Shown here piece after piece: positions 18,191-26,137 of a DNA stretch of 33,279 nt; the first letter of the stretch is position 1; every line of letters begins with the position of its first letter. The stretch covers positions 1 through 33,279 of the forward strand of contig NZ_JACIIZ010000031.1 of assembly GCF_014205765.1 (NCBI RefSeq). Reading direction: 5' to 3'. A program made the translations under genes and the position numbers. The DNA is from Nitrospirillum iridis (GTDB lineage Bacteria > Pseudomonadota > Alphaproteobacteria > Azospirillales > Azospirillaceae). The notes below the pieces were generated by a model. The model saw only the letters and a list, made by a program, of their open reading frames with translations. It was not told the origin of the DNA and ran no database searches.

Positions 18191-19378
18191 ATGACGACCG
18201 AGATGTTGAAGCGACTGAGTGTGTTGGCCCCCCTGACCGCTGGGCTGGGTCTGCTGGCCCTGACCGGCTGCGAGAAGAAGCAGGAACAGGCGGCCCCACC
18301 GCCGCCGCAGGTGGGCTATGTCACCTTGCATGCCCAGAGCGTGCCCCTGCGGGCGGAGTTGGCGGGCCGCACCTCCTCATACCGGGTATCCGACGTGCGG
18401 CCGCAGGTGGCCGGCATCATCAAGCAGCGCCTGTTCGAGGAGGGGGCCACCGTCAAGGCGGGGCAACTTTTGTACCAGATCGACCCCGCCCCCTATGAGG
18501 CGGCGTACGAGCAGGCGCAGGGCACCCTCGCCAATGCCGAGGCCAACCTGATCAGCCTCAAGTCCAAGGCTGAGCGCTATGGTGAGCTGGTGAAGGTGGA
18601 GGGCGTCAGCCGCCAGGACTATGACGACGCCCGCGCCGCCTACCAGCAAGGATTGGCCACGGTCGTCGCCGACAAGGCGGCGCTGAAGTCGGCCAAGGTC
18701 AACCTGGATTACACCCGCATCACCGCGCCCATCAGCGGCCGTATCGGCCGGTCCAGCATCACGGAAGGCGCGCTGGTGACGGCGGACCAGACGACGGCGC
18801 TGGCCACCATCACCCAGCTGGATCCCATCTATGTCGACATCACCCAGTCCAGCATGGAGATGACGTCGCTGAAGCGCCGCCTGGTCTCTGGCGGCCTCAG
18901 CCAGGCCAGCGCCCGGGTCACGCTGAAGCTGGAGGACGGCACCGACTACGGCACCCCCGGCACGCTTAAATTCGCCGAGGTGTCGGTGGACCAGGATTCC
19001 GGCGCCGTCACCCTGCGCGCCATATTCCCCAACCCGCAGGAAATGCTGCTGCCCGGCATGTATGTGCGCACGATGGTGGAGCAGGGGGTGGTGCCCAACG
19101 CCATCCTGGCGCCGCAGCAGGGCGTCTCGCGCAATCCGAAGAGCGAAGCCGTCGCCCTGGTGCTGACGGCGGACAACAAGGTGGAGCAGCGGGCGCTGAC
19201 CGTGGACCGCACGGTCGGCGACAAGTGGCTGGTGACCAGCGGCCTGAAGGACGGCGACCGCCTGATCGTGGAAGGCTCGCAGAAGGTCAAGGTCGGCCAG
19301 GCGGTGACGCCGGTGCAGACGGGGGCCGCCGCCGTTCCCGCCCAGGGCGACGCCGCCCCCTCCGGCAACGGGAAATAA
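18191..19378 (+). CDS. RND efflux periplasmic adaptor lipoprotein (membrane fusion protein)
   Basis: AcrA/MexA-type adaptor of 395 residues linking the RND pump to the outer-membrane channel. Lipobox LTGC at residues 24-27 anchors it to the inner membrane after lipidation of Cys27. It has the barrel-sandwich motif DVRPQVAGIIKQRLFEEGATVKAGQLLYQIDP, an alpha-hairpin (about 100-160), then YTRITAPISGRIGRSSITEGALV and the beta-barrel/membrane-proximal parts. ATG 18191 gives a short signal peptide; ATG 18203 is an equally plausible start. Six nucleotides separate it from the pump gene, so they form one operon with the outer-membrane factor and regulators. Confidence 0.95.
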   Translation: MTTEMLKRLSVLAPLTAGLGLLALTGCEKKQEQAAPPPPQVGYVTLHAQSVPLRAELAGRTSSYRVSDVRPQVAGIIKQRLFEEGATVKAGQLLYQIDPAPYEAAYEQAQGTLANAEANLISLKSKAERYGELVKVEGVSRQDYDDARAAYQQGLATVVADKAALKSAKVNLDYTRITAPISGRIGRSSITEGALVTADQTTALATITQLDPIYVDITQSSMEMTSLKRRLVSGGLSQASARVTLKLEDGTDYGTPGTLKFAEVSVDQDSGAVTLRAIFPNPQEMLLPGMYVRTMVEQGVVPNAILAPQQGVSRNPKSEAVALVLTADNKVEQRALTVDRTVGDKWLVTSGLKDGDRLIVEGSQKVKVGQAVTPVQTGAAAVPAQGDAAPSGNGK

Positions 19379-19384
19379 CGCGCC

Positions 19385-22300
19385 ATGTTCGCACGCTATT
19401 TCATCGACCGGCCCATCTTCGCCTGGGTCATCGCCATCGTCATCATGCTGTTCGGCGTGCTGGCGATCTTCACCCTGCCGGTTTCGCAATATCCGGACAT
19501 CGCCCCCCCCTCCGTTTCCATCAGCGCCACCTATCCCGGCGCCTCGGCCGAGGCGGTGGAGAGCAGCGTGGTGCAGGTGCTGGAACAGCAGCTGACCGGC
19601 ATCGACCATCTGCTGTACTTCAGCTCCAGCAGCAGCTCCGACGGCGACGCCAGCATCAGCGTCACGTTCGAACAGGGCACCAACCCCGACGTGGCCCAGG
19701 TGCAGGTGCAGAACAAGGTGTCCCAGGCCACCAGCCGCCTGCCCACCCAGGTGCAGCAGCAGGGCATCACCGTCGCCAAGGCGCAGACCGATTTCCTGAT
19801 GGTGGTCTCCGTCTATGACGAGACGGACAAGGCCACCAGCGCCGACGTGGCCGACTTCCTGGTCAGCAACCTACAAGACTCGCTGAGCCGTGTGAACGGC
19901 GTGGGCTCCACCCGCGTCTTCGGGTCGCAATATGCCATGCGCGTGTGGCTGGACCCGCACAAGCTGCACAGCTTTGGCCTGATGCCAACGGACATCGAGA
20001 CCGCCATCGAGGCGCAGAACACCCAGGTGACGGCGGGTGAGATCGGCGCCCGGCCCTCCGCCGACACCCAGCAGCTGAACGCCACCGTCACCGCCATGTC
20101 CCGGCTGCAGACGCCGGACCAGTTCCGCAACATCATCGTCAAGACGCTGACCGATGGCGCCACCGTGCGCCTCGGCGACGTGGCGCGGGTGGAACTGGGC
20201 AACGAGGATTACAGCGTCAGCACCCGGCTGAACGGCCACCCGGCCTCGGGCATGGCCTTGCAGCTGGCATCGGGCGCCAACGCCATGAAGACCGCCGCCG
20301 CCGTGAAGGCCAAGGTGGAGGCCATGGCCAAGAACTTCCCGGCCGGCTACAAGATCGCCTACCCGCGCGACAGCACCGCCTTCGTGAAGCTGTCCATCCA
20401 CGAGGTCATCAAGACGCTGATCGAGGCCATCATCCTGGTGGTCATCGTCATGTTCGTCTTCCTGCAAAGCTGGCGGGCGGTGCTGATCCCCGCCATCGCC
20501 GTGCCCGTGGTGCTGCTGGGCACCTTCGGCGTGCTGTCCATCGCCGGATATTCCATCAACACCCTGACGCTGTTCGCCATGGTGCTGGCCATCGGCCTGC
20601 TGGTCGACGACGCCATCGTCGTGGTGGAGAACGTCGAGCGCATCATGCGCGAGGAGAAGCTGTCCCCCTATGAGGCCACGGCCAAGTCGATGACCGAGAT
20701 CACCGGCGCCCTGGTGGGCATCGCCATGGTGCTGTCGGCCGTGTTCCTGCCCATGGCCTTCTTCGGCGGGTCCGTCGGCGTCATCTATCGTCAGTTCTCC
20801 ATCACCATCGTTTCGGCCATGGCCCTGTCGGTGGTGGTGGCCTTGGTGCTGTCGCCGGCGCTGTGCGCCACCTTGCTCAAGCCCAACGGCCACGGCCACA
20901 CCAAGGGCTTGGCCGGTTGGTTCAACCGCAATTTCGATAGGGGGCAGGAGGGCTACGCCCGCCGCCTGGGCGGCATCGTCGGCCGCCCGGTGCTGTTCAT
21001 GCTGTCCTATGGCGTCATCGTCGGCGCCATGGCCCTGCTGTTCGTCCGCCTGCCGACCAGCTTCCTTCCCGATGAGGACCAGGGCAGCGTCATGGTGCAG
21101 TACACCTTGCCGGTGGGCGCCACCTATGCCCGCACCGACCAGGTGTCCCGCGCCATTGAGAAGTATTTCATGGAGAATGAGAAGGACACGGTGCGCACGC
21201 TGTTCACCATCGCGGGGTTCAGTTTCGCCGGGTCGGGCCAGAACGCCGGCATGGCCTTCCTGGCTTTGAAGGACTGGAGCCTGCGGCCCGGGGTGGAAAA
21301 TAGGGCGCAGGCCATCGCCGCCCGCGCGACCAAAAGCCTGTCCAGCGTCCGCGACGCGCAGATCTTCTCCCTCATCCCGCCGTCCATCCAGGGCCTGGGC
21401 CAGTCCAACGGCTTCGACATGTGGTTGCAGGATGGCGGTACGCTGGGCCATGCCGGCCTGATGGCCGCCCGCAACCAGCTGCTGGGCCTGGCGGCGCAGG
21501 ACAAGACCCTGCAAGCCGTTCGTCCGAATGGCCTGGACGACACGCCGCAGTTGAAGATCGACATCGACCAGGCCAAGGCGACGGCCCTGGGCCTGTCCAT
21601 CAGCGATGTCACCAGCACGCTGAGCGGGGCGTGGGGTTCCAACTACGTCAACGACTTCATCGACCGGGGTCGTGTGAAGCGCGTCTATGTCCAGGCCGAT
21701 GCGCCCTATCGCTCCTCGCCGGAGGATCTGGCGGCATGGTACGTCAAGGGCTCAAGCGGAACGATGGCGCCCTTCACCGCCTTCGCCAAGGCGCGCTGGG
21801 AGATGGGGCCGCCGCAGTTGCAGCGCTTCAACGGTCTGGCCGCCCTGGAAATCCAGGGGGCCGCCGCCGGGGACACCAGCTCCGGCGATGCCATGAACAC
21901 CATGGAGAAGCTGGTGGCCCAGTTGCCACCCGGCACCAGCCTGTCGTGGAGCGGCCTGTCCTACCAGGAGCGGCTGTCCAGTGGCCAGGCGCCCATGCTG
22001 TACGCCCTGTCCATCCTGGTGGTCTTCCTCTGCCTGGCGGCCCTGTATGAAAGCTGGTCCATTCCTGTGTCGGTGCTGCTGGTCATCCCGCTGGGCGTGC
22101 TGGGTGCTGTGACGGCGGCCACCCTGCGGGGCCTCAGCAACGACATCTATTTCCAGGTGGGGCTGCTGACCACCATCGGCCTGTCGGCCAAGAACGCCAT
22201 CCTGATCGTGGAATTCGCCGAGGCGGCGGAAAAGCGGGGCGTGGCCACGGTGCAGGCCGCGATCGAGGGCGCCCGGTTGCGCTTGCGCCCCATCCTCATG

Positions 22301-22528
22301 ACCTCGCTGGCCTTCGTCGCCGGCGTGGTGCCCCTGGCGCTGGCTACCGGTGCGGGTGCCGGCAGCCAGAACGACATCGGCACTGGCGTCGTGGGCGGTG
22401 TCATCTCCGCCACCGTGCTGGCCATCTTCTTCGTGCCGCTGTTCTACGTCCTGGTGCGCAAGCTGTTCGGCGGCAACCTGGCCGATAAGCACGCCCCCAA
22501 ACCTGTTCCGCCTTCGGAGGGCGTGTGA
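19385..22528 (+). CDS. HAE1-type RND multidrug efflux pump (AcrB/MexB-like)
   Basis: Inner-membrane transporter of 1047 residues, full length for the family, exporting hydrophobic and amphiphilic compounds with proton influx. The start MFARYFIDRPIFAWVIAI is the typical amphipathic first helix. The proton relay is intact: Asp408 and Asp409 in GLLVDDAIVVVENVER and Lys936 in GLSAKNAILIVEFAE. Porter-domain repeats, TYPGASAEAVE, and the hinge LPTSFLPDEDQGSV all match. The first codons follow the adaptor stop by 6 nt. The TGA overlaps the ATG of the outer-membrane factor (TGATG). Drug range is unknown, but the partners and regulators make it a complete tripartite pump. Confidence 0.97.
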   Translation: MFARYFIDRPIFAWVIAIVIMLFGVLAIFTLPVSQYPDIAPPSVSISATYPGASAEAVESSVVQVLEQQLTGIDHLLYFSSSSSSDGDASISVTFEQGTNPDVAQVQVQNKVSQATSRLPTQVQQQGITVAKAQTDFLMVVSVYDETDKATSADVADFLVSNLQDSLSRVNGVGSTRVFGSQYAMRVWLDPHKLHSFGLMPTDIETAIEAQNTQVTAGEIGARPSADTQQLNATVTAMSRLQTPDQFRNIIVKTLTDGATVRLGDVARVELGNEDYSVSTRLNGHPASGMALQLASGANAMKTAAAVKAKVEAMAKNFPAGYKIAYPRDSTAFVKLSIHEVIKTLIEAIILVVIVMFVFLQSWRAVLIPAIAVPVVLLGTFGVLSIAGYSINTLTLFAMVLAIGLLVDDAIVVVENVERIMREEKLSPYEATAKSMTEITGALVGIAMVLSAVFLPMAFFGGSVGVIYRQFSITIVSAMALSVVVALVLSPALCATLLKPNGHGHTKGLAGWFNRNFDRGQEGYARRLGGIVGRPVLFMLSYGVIVGAMALLFVRLPTSFLPDEDQGSVMVQYTLPVGATYARTDQVSRAIEKYFMENEKDTVRTLFTIAGFSFAGSGQNAGMAFLALKDWSLRPGVENRAQAIAARATKSLSSVRDAQIFSLIPPSIQGLGQSNGFDMWLQDGGTLGHAGLMAARNQLLGLAAQDKTLQAVRPNGLDDTPQLKIDIDQAKATALGLSISDVTSTLSGAWGSNYVNDFIDRGRVKRVYVQADAPYRSSPEDLAAWYVKGSSGTMAPFTAFAKARWEMGPPQLQRFNGLAALEIQGAAAGDTSSGDAMNTMEKLVAQLPPGTSLSWSGLSYQERLSSGQAPMLYALSILVVFLCLAALYESWSIPVSVLLVIPLGVLGAVTAATLRGLSNDIYFQVGLLTTIGLSAKNAILIVEFAEAAEKRGVATVQAAIEGARLRLRPILMTSLAFVAGVVPLALATGAGAGSQNDIGTGVVGGVISATVLAIFFVPLFYVLVRKLFGGNLADKHAPKPVPPSEGV

Positions 22529-23946
22529 TGTCGCGGCCGATCATGTGTACCAGGGGCATGCGCAGCATCGCGTCCGTCTTGGCCTTGGGCCTGTTGGCCG
22601 GGTGCATTTCCCTTGATCCGGAATACCAGCGCCCGGCCGCTCCGGTTCCGGCCGCCTGGCCGCAGGGGGGCGCCTATGCCCCGCCGGCGGCGGGGGCGCC
22701 GGCGGCGGAGACGGGGTGGCAGGACTTTTTCGTCGACGCCGATTTGCGCGCCGTCGTCGGCCAGGCGCTGGACAACAACCGCGACCTGCGGGTGGCGGTG
22801 CAGAACGTGCTGGCGGCCCGGGCCAAATACAATGTCCAGGGGGCGGCCCAGCTGCCGACCGTGAACGCCTCGGGCAGCGGCGGCTACAGCCGCACCGGTG
22901 CCGGCGCCACCCGGCAGGAGACCAAGTCCCTATCCGCCGGCATCGGCGTCAGCGCGTTCGAGGCCGACCTGTTCGGCCGGGTGGCCAGCCTGACCCGGGC
23001 GGAACTGGAGACCTACCTGGCCGAGGAGGAGACGGCGCGGGCCACCCGCATCAGCCTGATTTCGGAGGTCGCCACCGCCTACATCACCTACGCCGCCGAC
23101 CAGAGCCTCCTGCGCATCGCGCGGGAGACCATGGAAAGCGCCCAACACTCGGCGGAGGTGACGCGCAAGCGGCTCAGCAACGGCGTCGCCACCCGGCTGG
23201 ACGCGGCGGAGGCGGATACCGTCTACCAGACGGCCCGTGCCGATGTCGCCAGCTACACCACCCAGGTGGCGCAGGACCTGAACGCGCTGGAAATCCTGAC
23301 CGGCGGCCCGGTGGACCCGGCCCGCCTGCCGGACGGCATCGAGGGCCGCACCTTCACCCTGGCGGCGCTACCGGCGGGCATCAGCACCGACGTGCTGCTG
23401 AACCGGCCCGACGTGCTGTCGGCCGAACACAGCCTGAAGTCGGCCAACGCCAACATCGGCGCCGCCCGTGCCGCCTTCTTCCCCACCGTCAGCCTGACGA
23501 CGGCGGCGGGCTTCGCCAGTTCCGCCTTCGGCAATCTGTTCACCGCCCAGTCGCAGTCGCTGAGCTTCACGCCGTCCGTTTCCGTGCCGATCTTCGACAA
23601 CGGCGCCAACCAGGGGAACCTGGACTACGCCAAGGCGACGCGGGCGGCGGCGGTGGCGACCTACGAGAAGACCATCCAGACCGCGTTCAAGGAGGTGGCG
23701 AACGCGTTGGCCCGGCGCGGCACCATCGCCGAGCAGTTGGACGCCCAGCAGGCGACGGTGAGCAGCGCCCAGGTCAGCTATGACCTGTCGCAGGCCCGCT
23801 ATAAGCAAGGCGCCGACAGCTACTTGAACGCCCTGGATGCCCAGCGCACGCTCTATTCCGCGCAGCAGACCCTGGTTTCGGTGCGGCTGACGGACGCCAG
23901 CAACCTCGTCACGCTCTATCAGGTGCTGGGCGGCGGCGTGAAGTAG
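22528..23946 (+). CDS. NodT-family outer-membrane efflux lipoprotein
   Basis: TolC/OprM-like channel of 472 residues. The start ATG shares its A with the pump's TGA stop and has GGAGG 8 nt upstream. Signal peptide with lipobox LLAGC (Cys26), followed by DPEYQRPAAPVP, the NodT-family opening. Two duplicated alpha-helical barrel halves: NNRDLRVAVQNVLAARAKY and NRPDVLSAEHSLKSANANIGAARAAFFP; the second contains the NRPDV-AE and NIGAARAAFFP signatures of the family. It forms the trimeric outer-membrane exit duct for the pump encoded just upstream. Confidence 0.95.
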   Translation: MSRPIMCTRGMRSIASVLALGLLAGCISLDPEYQRPAAPVPAAWPQGGAYAPPAAGAPAAETGWQDFFVDADLRAVVGQALDNNRDLRVAVQNVLAARAKYNVQGAAQLPTVNASGSGGYSRTGAGATRQETKSLSAGIGVSAFEADLFGRVASLTRAELETYLAEEETARATRISLISEVATAYITYAADQSLLRIARETMESAQHSAEVTRKRLSNGVATRLDAAEADTVYQTARADVASYTTQVAQDLNALEILTGGPVDPARLPDGIEGRTFTLAALPAGISTDVLLNRPDVLSAEHSLKSANANIGAARAAFFPTVSLTTAAGFASSAFGNLFTAQSQSLSFTPSVSVPIFDNGANQGNLDYAKATRAAAVATYEKTIQTAFKEVANALARRGTIAEQLDAQQATVSSAQVSYDLSQARYKQGADSYLNALDAQRTLYSAQQTLVSVRLTDASNLVTLYQVLGGGVK

Positions 23947-23961
23947 GGAAGGGGGCATTCA

Positions 23962-24666
23962 ATGAGTTCCCTGGCCATGAGTGCCCTGGTGCTGATCGCC
24001 GAGGATGAGCCGGAGATCGCCAGCATCCTGCAAGGCTATCTGGAGCGGGAGGGCCTGCGCACCGTCACCGCCATCAATGGCCAGGTGGCGCTGGACCTGC
24101 ACCGCGCCCTGCCGCCCGACATCGTCATCCTGGACGTGAAGATGCCCAAGGTGGACGGGTATGAGGTGCTGGCGGAGCTGCGCCGGCGTGGCGACACCCC
24201 CGTCATCATGGTGACGGCGCTGAGCGAGGACCTGGACAAGCTGCAGGCCCTGCGCATCGGCGCCGACGACTATATCGTCAAGCCTTTCAACCCGCTGGAG
24301 GTGGTGGCGCGGGTCAAGGCCGTCCTGCGCCGCACGCGCTCGGCCGAGGGGCAGACCCTGCTGCGCCTGGGCGCCCTCGAACTTGACCTGACGGCCCACA
24401 TGGCGGTGGTGACGACGGACAAGGGGCGCAGCCGCCTGGACCTGACGCTGACGGAGTTCCGCATCCTGGCGCACATGATGCGGTCCCCCACCCGCGCCTT
24501 CACGCGCGGTGAGCTGATCGACGCCTGCCTGCCCGAGGGCGACACGCTTGAACGCACCATCGACAGCCATGCCAGCAACATCCGGCGCAAGCTGCAGGCG
24601 GCCGGCGCTGGCGGCTTCATGGAAGGGGTGCGGGGCGTGGGCTACCGCCTTGACCCGGCCGTCTGA
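23962..24666 (+). CDS. OmpR-type response regulator of the efflux operon
   Basis: DNA-binding regulator of 234 residues. Receiver domain 1-120: acidic pair Glu14-Asp15, phosphoacceptor Asp58 in VILDVKMP, Thr85 in MVTA, Lys107 in IVKPF. The C-terminal winged helix (about 135-232) ends ERTIDSHASNIRRKLQAAG and VRGVGYRLDP, the classic OmpR/PhoB recognition helix region. The gene starts 15 nt after the outer-membrane factor, preceded by GGAAGGGGG, and lies 22 nt before the sensor kinase. BaeR/AdeR-type regulators in this position control the linked RND genes, which is the likely role here. Confidence 0.95.
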   Translation: MSSLAMSALVLIAEDEPEIASILQGYLEREGLRTVTAINGQVALDLHRALPPDIVILDVKMPKVDGYEVLAELRRRGDTPVIMVTALSEDLDKLQALRIGADDYIVKPFNPLEVVARVKAVLRRTRSAEGQTLLRLGALELDLTAHMAVVTTDKGRSRLDLTLTEFRILAHMMRSPTRAFTRGELIDACLPEGDTLERTIDSHASNIRRKLQAAGAGGFMEGVRGVGYRLDPAV

Positions 24667-24688
24667 CGCCTTGCAGGGATGGGCACCC

Positions 24689-25789
24689 ATGGCACTACGC
24701 GATATCTGGGGCTTCAAGCGCATCACCGGCCTGAACCGCCAGCTGGTGCTGTCCATGGCCGCCGTCACCGGGCTGGCCCTGGTGCTGATGACGGTCGGCC
24801 TCACCCTCTTCTTCACCCTGATGTTCCGCCTGTGGCCCGAGGTGTTCCACCACCCGCCCGGCATCTGGCAGCATGTGCTGGACTGGTCGGTGACGGCCCT
24901 ACTGGGCATGATGGGGGTTGGCCTGGCGGCACGGGCGGCGGTGCGTTTCGCCCGCCGGCTGATCGCCCCGCTGGACGCGGTGGCCGGGGCGGCCCAGCGC
25001 ATCGCTGGTGGCGACCTGACGGCCCGCGCGCAGGTGGACGAGGACGGCTTTCGCGAGACCAAGCAACTGGTCCAGGACTTCAACGCCATGGCCGCGCAGC
25101 TGGAGCGCGGGGCCACAGAGATGCGCACCTGGAATGTGGCCATCGCGCATGAGTTGCGCACACCCTTGACCATCCTGCGCGGCCGCCTGCAGGGCTACGC
25201 CGACGGCGTGTTCACGCCCGATCAGGTGGCTTTCCGCGGTCTGGTGGGCCAGGTCGACCTGCTGACCCGCATTGTCGACGACCTTAAGTTGCTGACCCTG
25301 GCGCAAAGCGGCCGCCTGGAACTGCGGCGCGACCAGGTGGACGTGGCGGCGGAGGCCGCCGCCGTGGTGGCCCTGGTCGGCCCCACCTGCGCCGCCGCCG
25401 GCTTGGCCATCGACACCGACCTCGAACGGGTGGACGTTTCCGCCGACGGCGCCCGGGTGCGCCAGGCCCTGCTGGCCCTGCTGGAGAACGCCCGCCGCTA
25501 CGCCGCCCCCGGCCGGGTGCGGGTGGAGACCCGGGGGGACGGTGGCCATGTCATCCTGCGCGTGGCCGACGAGGGGCCCGGCCTGCCGCCCGGCATGGAA
25601 GACCAAGCCTTCGATCCCTTCTGGCGGGCCGACGATTCTCGCGCCCGCATCAGCGGCGGCACCGGCCTGGGCCTGGCCGTCGTCCAGGCCATCGCCCGCG
25701 CCCACGGCGGCGACGTGCGGGCGGAAGCGGTGACGCCGCAGGGCGTGGCGTTCGAGATTCGGTTGCCGAGGGCAGTCAGGGGGGACTGA
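24689..25789 (+). CDS. Sensor histidine kinase of the efflux operon
   Basis: Inner-membrane sensor of 366 residues. Two transmembrane helices (about 19-47 and 67-83) flank a very short periplasmic loop (EVFHHPPGIW), suggesting that it senses something in or near the membrane. A HAMP linker (about 88-140) is followed by HisKA with AIAHELRTPLT (His154) and HATPase_c with LLALLENARRYA, DEGPGLP and GGTGLGLAVV. ATG 24689 is preferred over the long upstream frame, which overlaps the regulator; the chosen start sits 22 nt past its stop with AGGGATGGG before it. Partner of the regulator at 23962; BaeS/AdeS-like pairing. Confidence 0.94.
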   Translation: MALRDIWGFKRITGLNRQLVLSMAAVTGLALVLMTVGLTLFFTLMFRLWPEVFHHPPGIWQHVLDWSVTALLGMMGVGLAARAAVRFARRLIAPLDAVAGAAQRIAGGDLTARAQVDEDGFRETKQLVQDFNAMAAQLERGATEMRTWNVAIAHELRTPLTILRGRLQGYADGVFTPDQVAFRGLVGQVDLLTRIVDDLKLLTLAQSGRLELRRDQVDVAAEAAAVVALVGPTCAAAGLAIDTDLERVDVSADGARVRQALLALLENARRYAAPGRVRVETRGDGGHVILRVADEGPGLPPGMEDQAFDPFWRADDSRARISGGTGLGLAVVQAIARAHGGDVRAEAVTPQGVAFEIRLPRAVRGD

Positions 25790-25850
25790 AACCGCTGAAG
25801 TAAGCGCGCCGGGGATGGCGTAAGGATTAAGCCTTATCGCATAGAGGCGA

Positions 25851-25880
25851 TTGCAAATATGCGATCAGCTCCCTTATCCT
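25851..25880 (+). promoter_or_regulatory. Putative promoter upstream of the RHS gene
   Basis: TTGCAA (25851-25856) followed after 18 nt by TATCCT (25875-25880), in the AT-richest stretch of the 348-nt gap between the sensor kinase and RHS genes. It overlaps a 7-bp inverted repeat (ATCGCAT 25836-25842 with ATGCGAT 25859-25865), which may be an operator. Confidence 0.35.
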
Positions 25881-25906
25881 CGTATCAACAAATGGGGGAA
25901 GGGGAT

Positions 25907-26014
25907 ATGGCAATGCCAGCTCTCGCTGAGATGTCGTCACATTCTACCGGCGTTTGGTTGCGCTCGTGTGCGCCAGCGTATCGCGGACCGGTATTGATCT
26001 TTCCCTTCCTCTAG
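25907..26014 (+). CDS. Candidate 35-residue leader peptide
   Basis: A short frame, MAMPALAEMSS..., starts just after a very strong purine ribosome site (GGGGGAAGGGG) and ends at TAG 26012. It lies between the putative promoter and the RHS gene. The product has one cysteine and a hydrophobic end (VLIFPFL). It may be a leader peptide or just a fortuitous frame; the ribosome site is the only reason to list it. The rest of the gap (26015-26137) shows nothing recognisable. Confidence 0.25.
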   Translation: MAMPALAEMSSHSTGVWLRSCAPAYRGPVLIFPFL

Positions 26015-26137
26015 CGGTCCCGCCATCGGCCCAGCCTTCCACGGCACGGGTGATACGGCGCCTGATCGGTGTTGCCGTCAAGCCGGCCGATTCCGCCTCC
26101 CTGCGTCTTAAACGTCGACCAAGGATCGTTTCCGATC

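Noticed and set aside
16136-18331. 731-codon minus-strand open frame over the MFS gene
   Set aside because: Antisense to a clear MFS transporter; the composition (His/Gln/Gly/Arg runs) is typical of a frame created by high GC, with no motif.
19871-21514. 547-codon minus-strand open frame inside the RND pump gene
   Set aside because: Antisense to a full-length pump with intact proton-relay residues; the His/Gln/Gly-rich translation has no recognisable domain.
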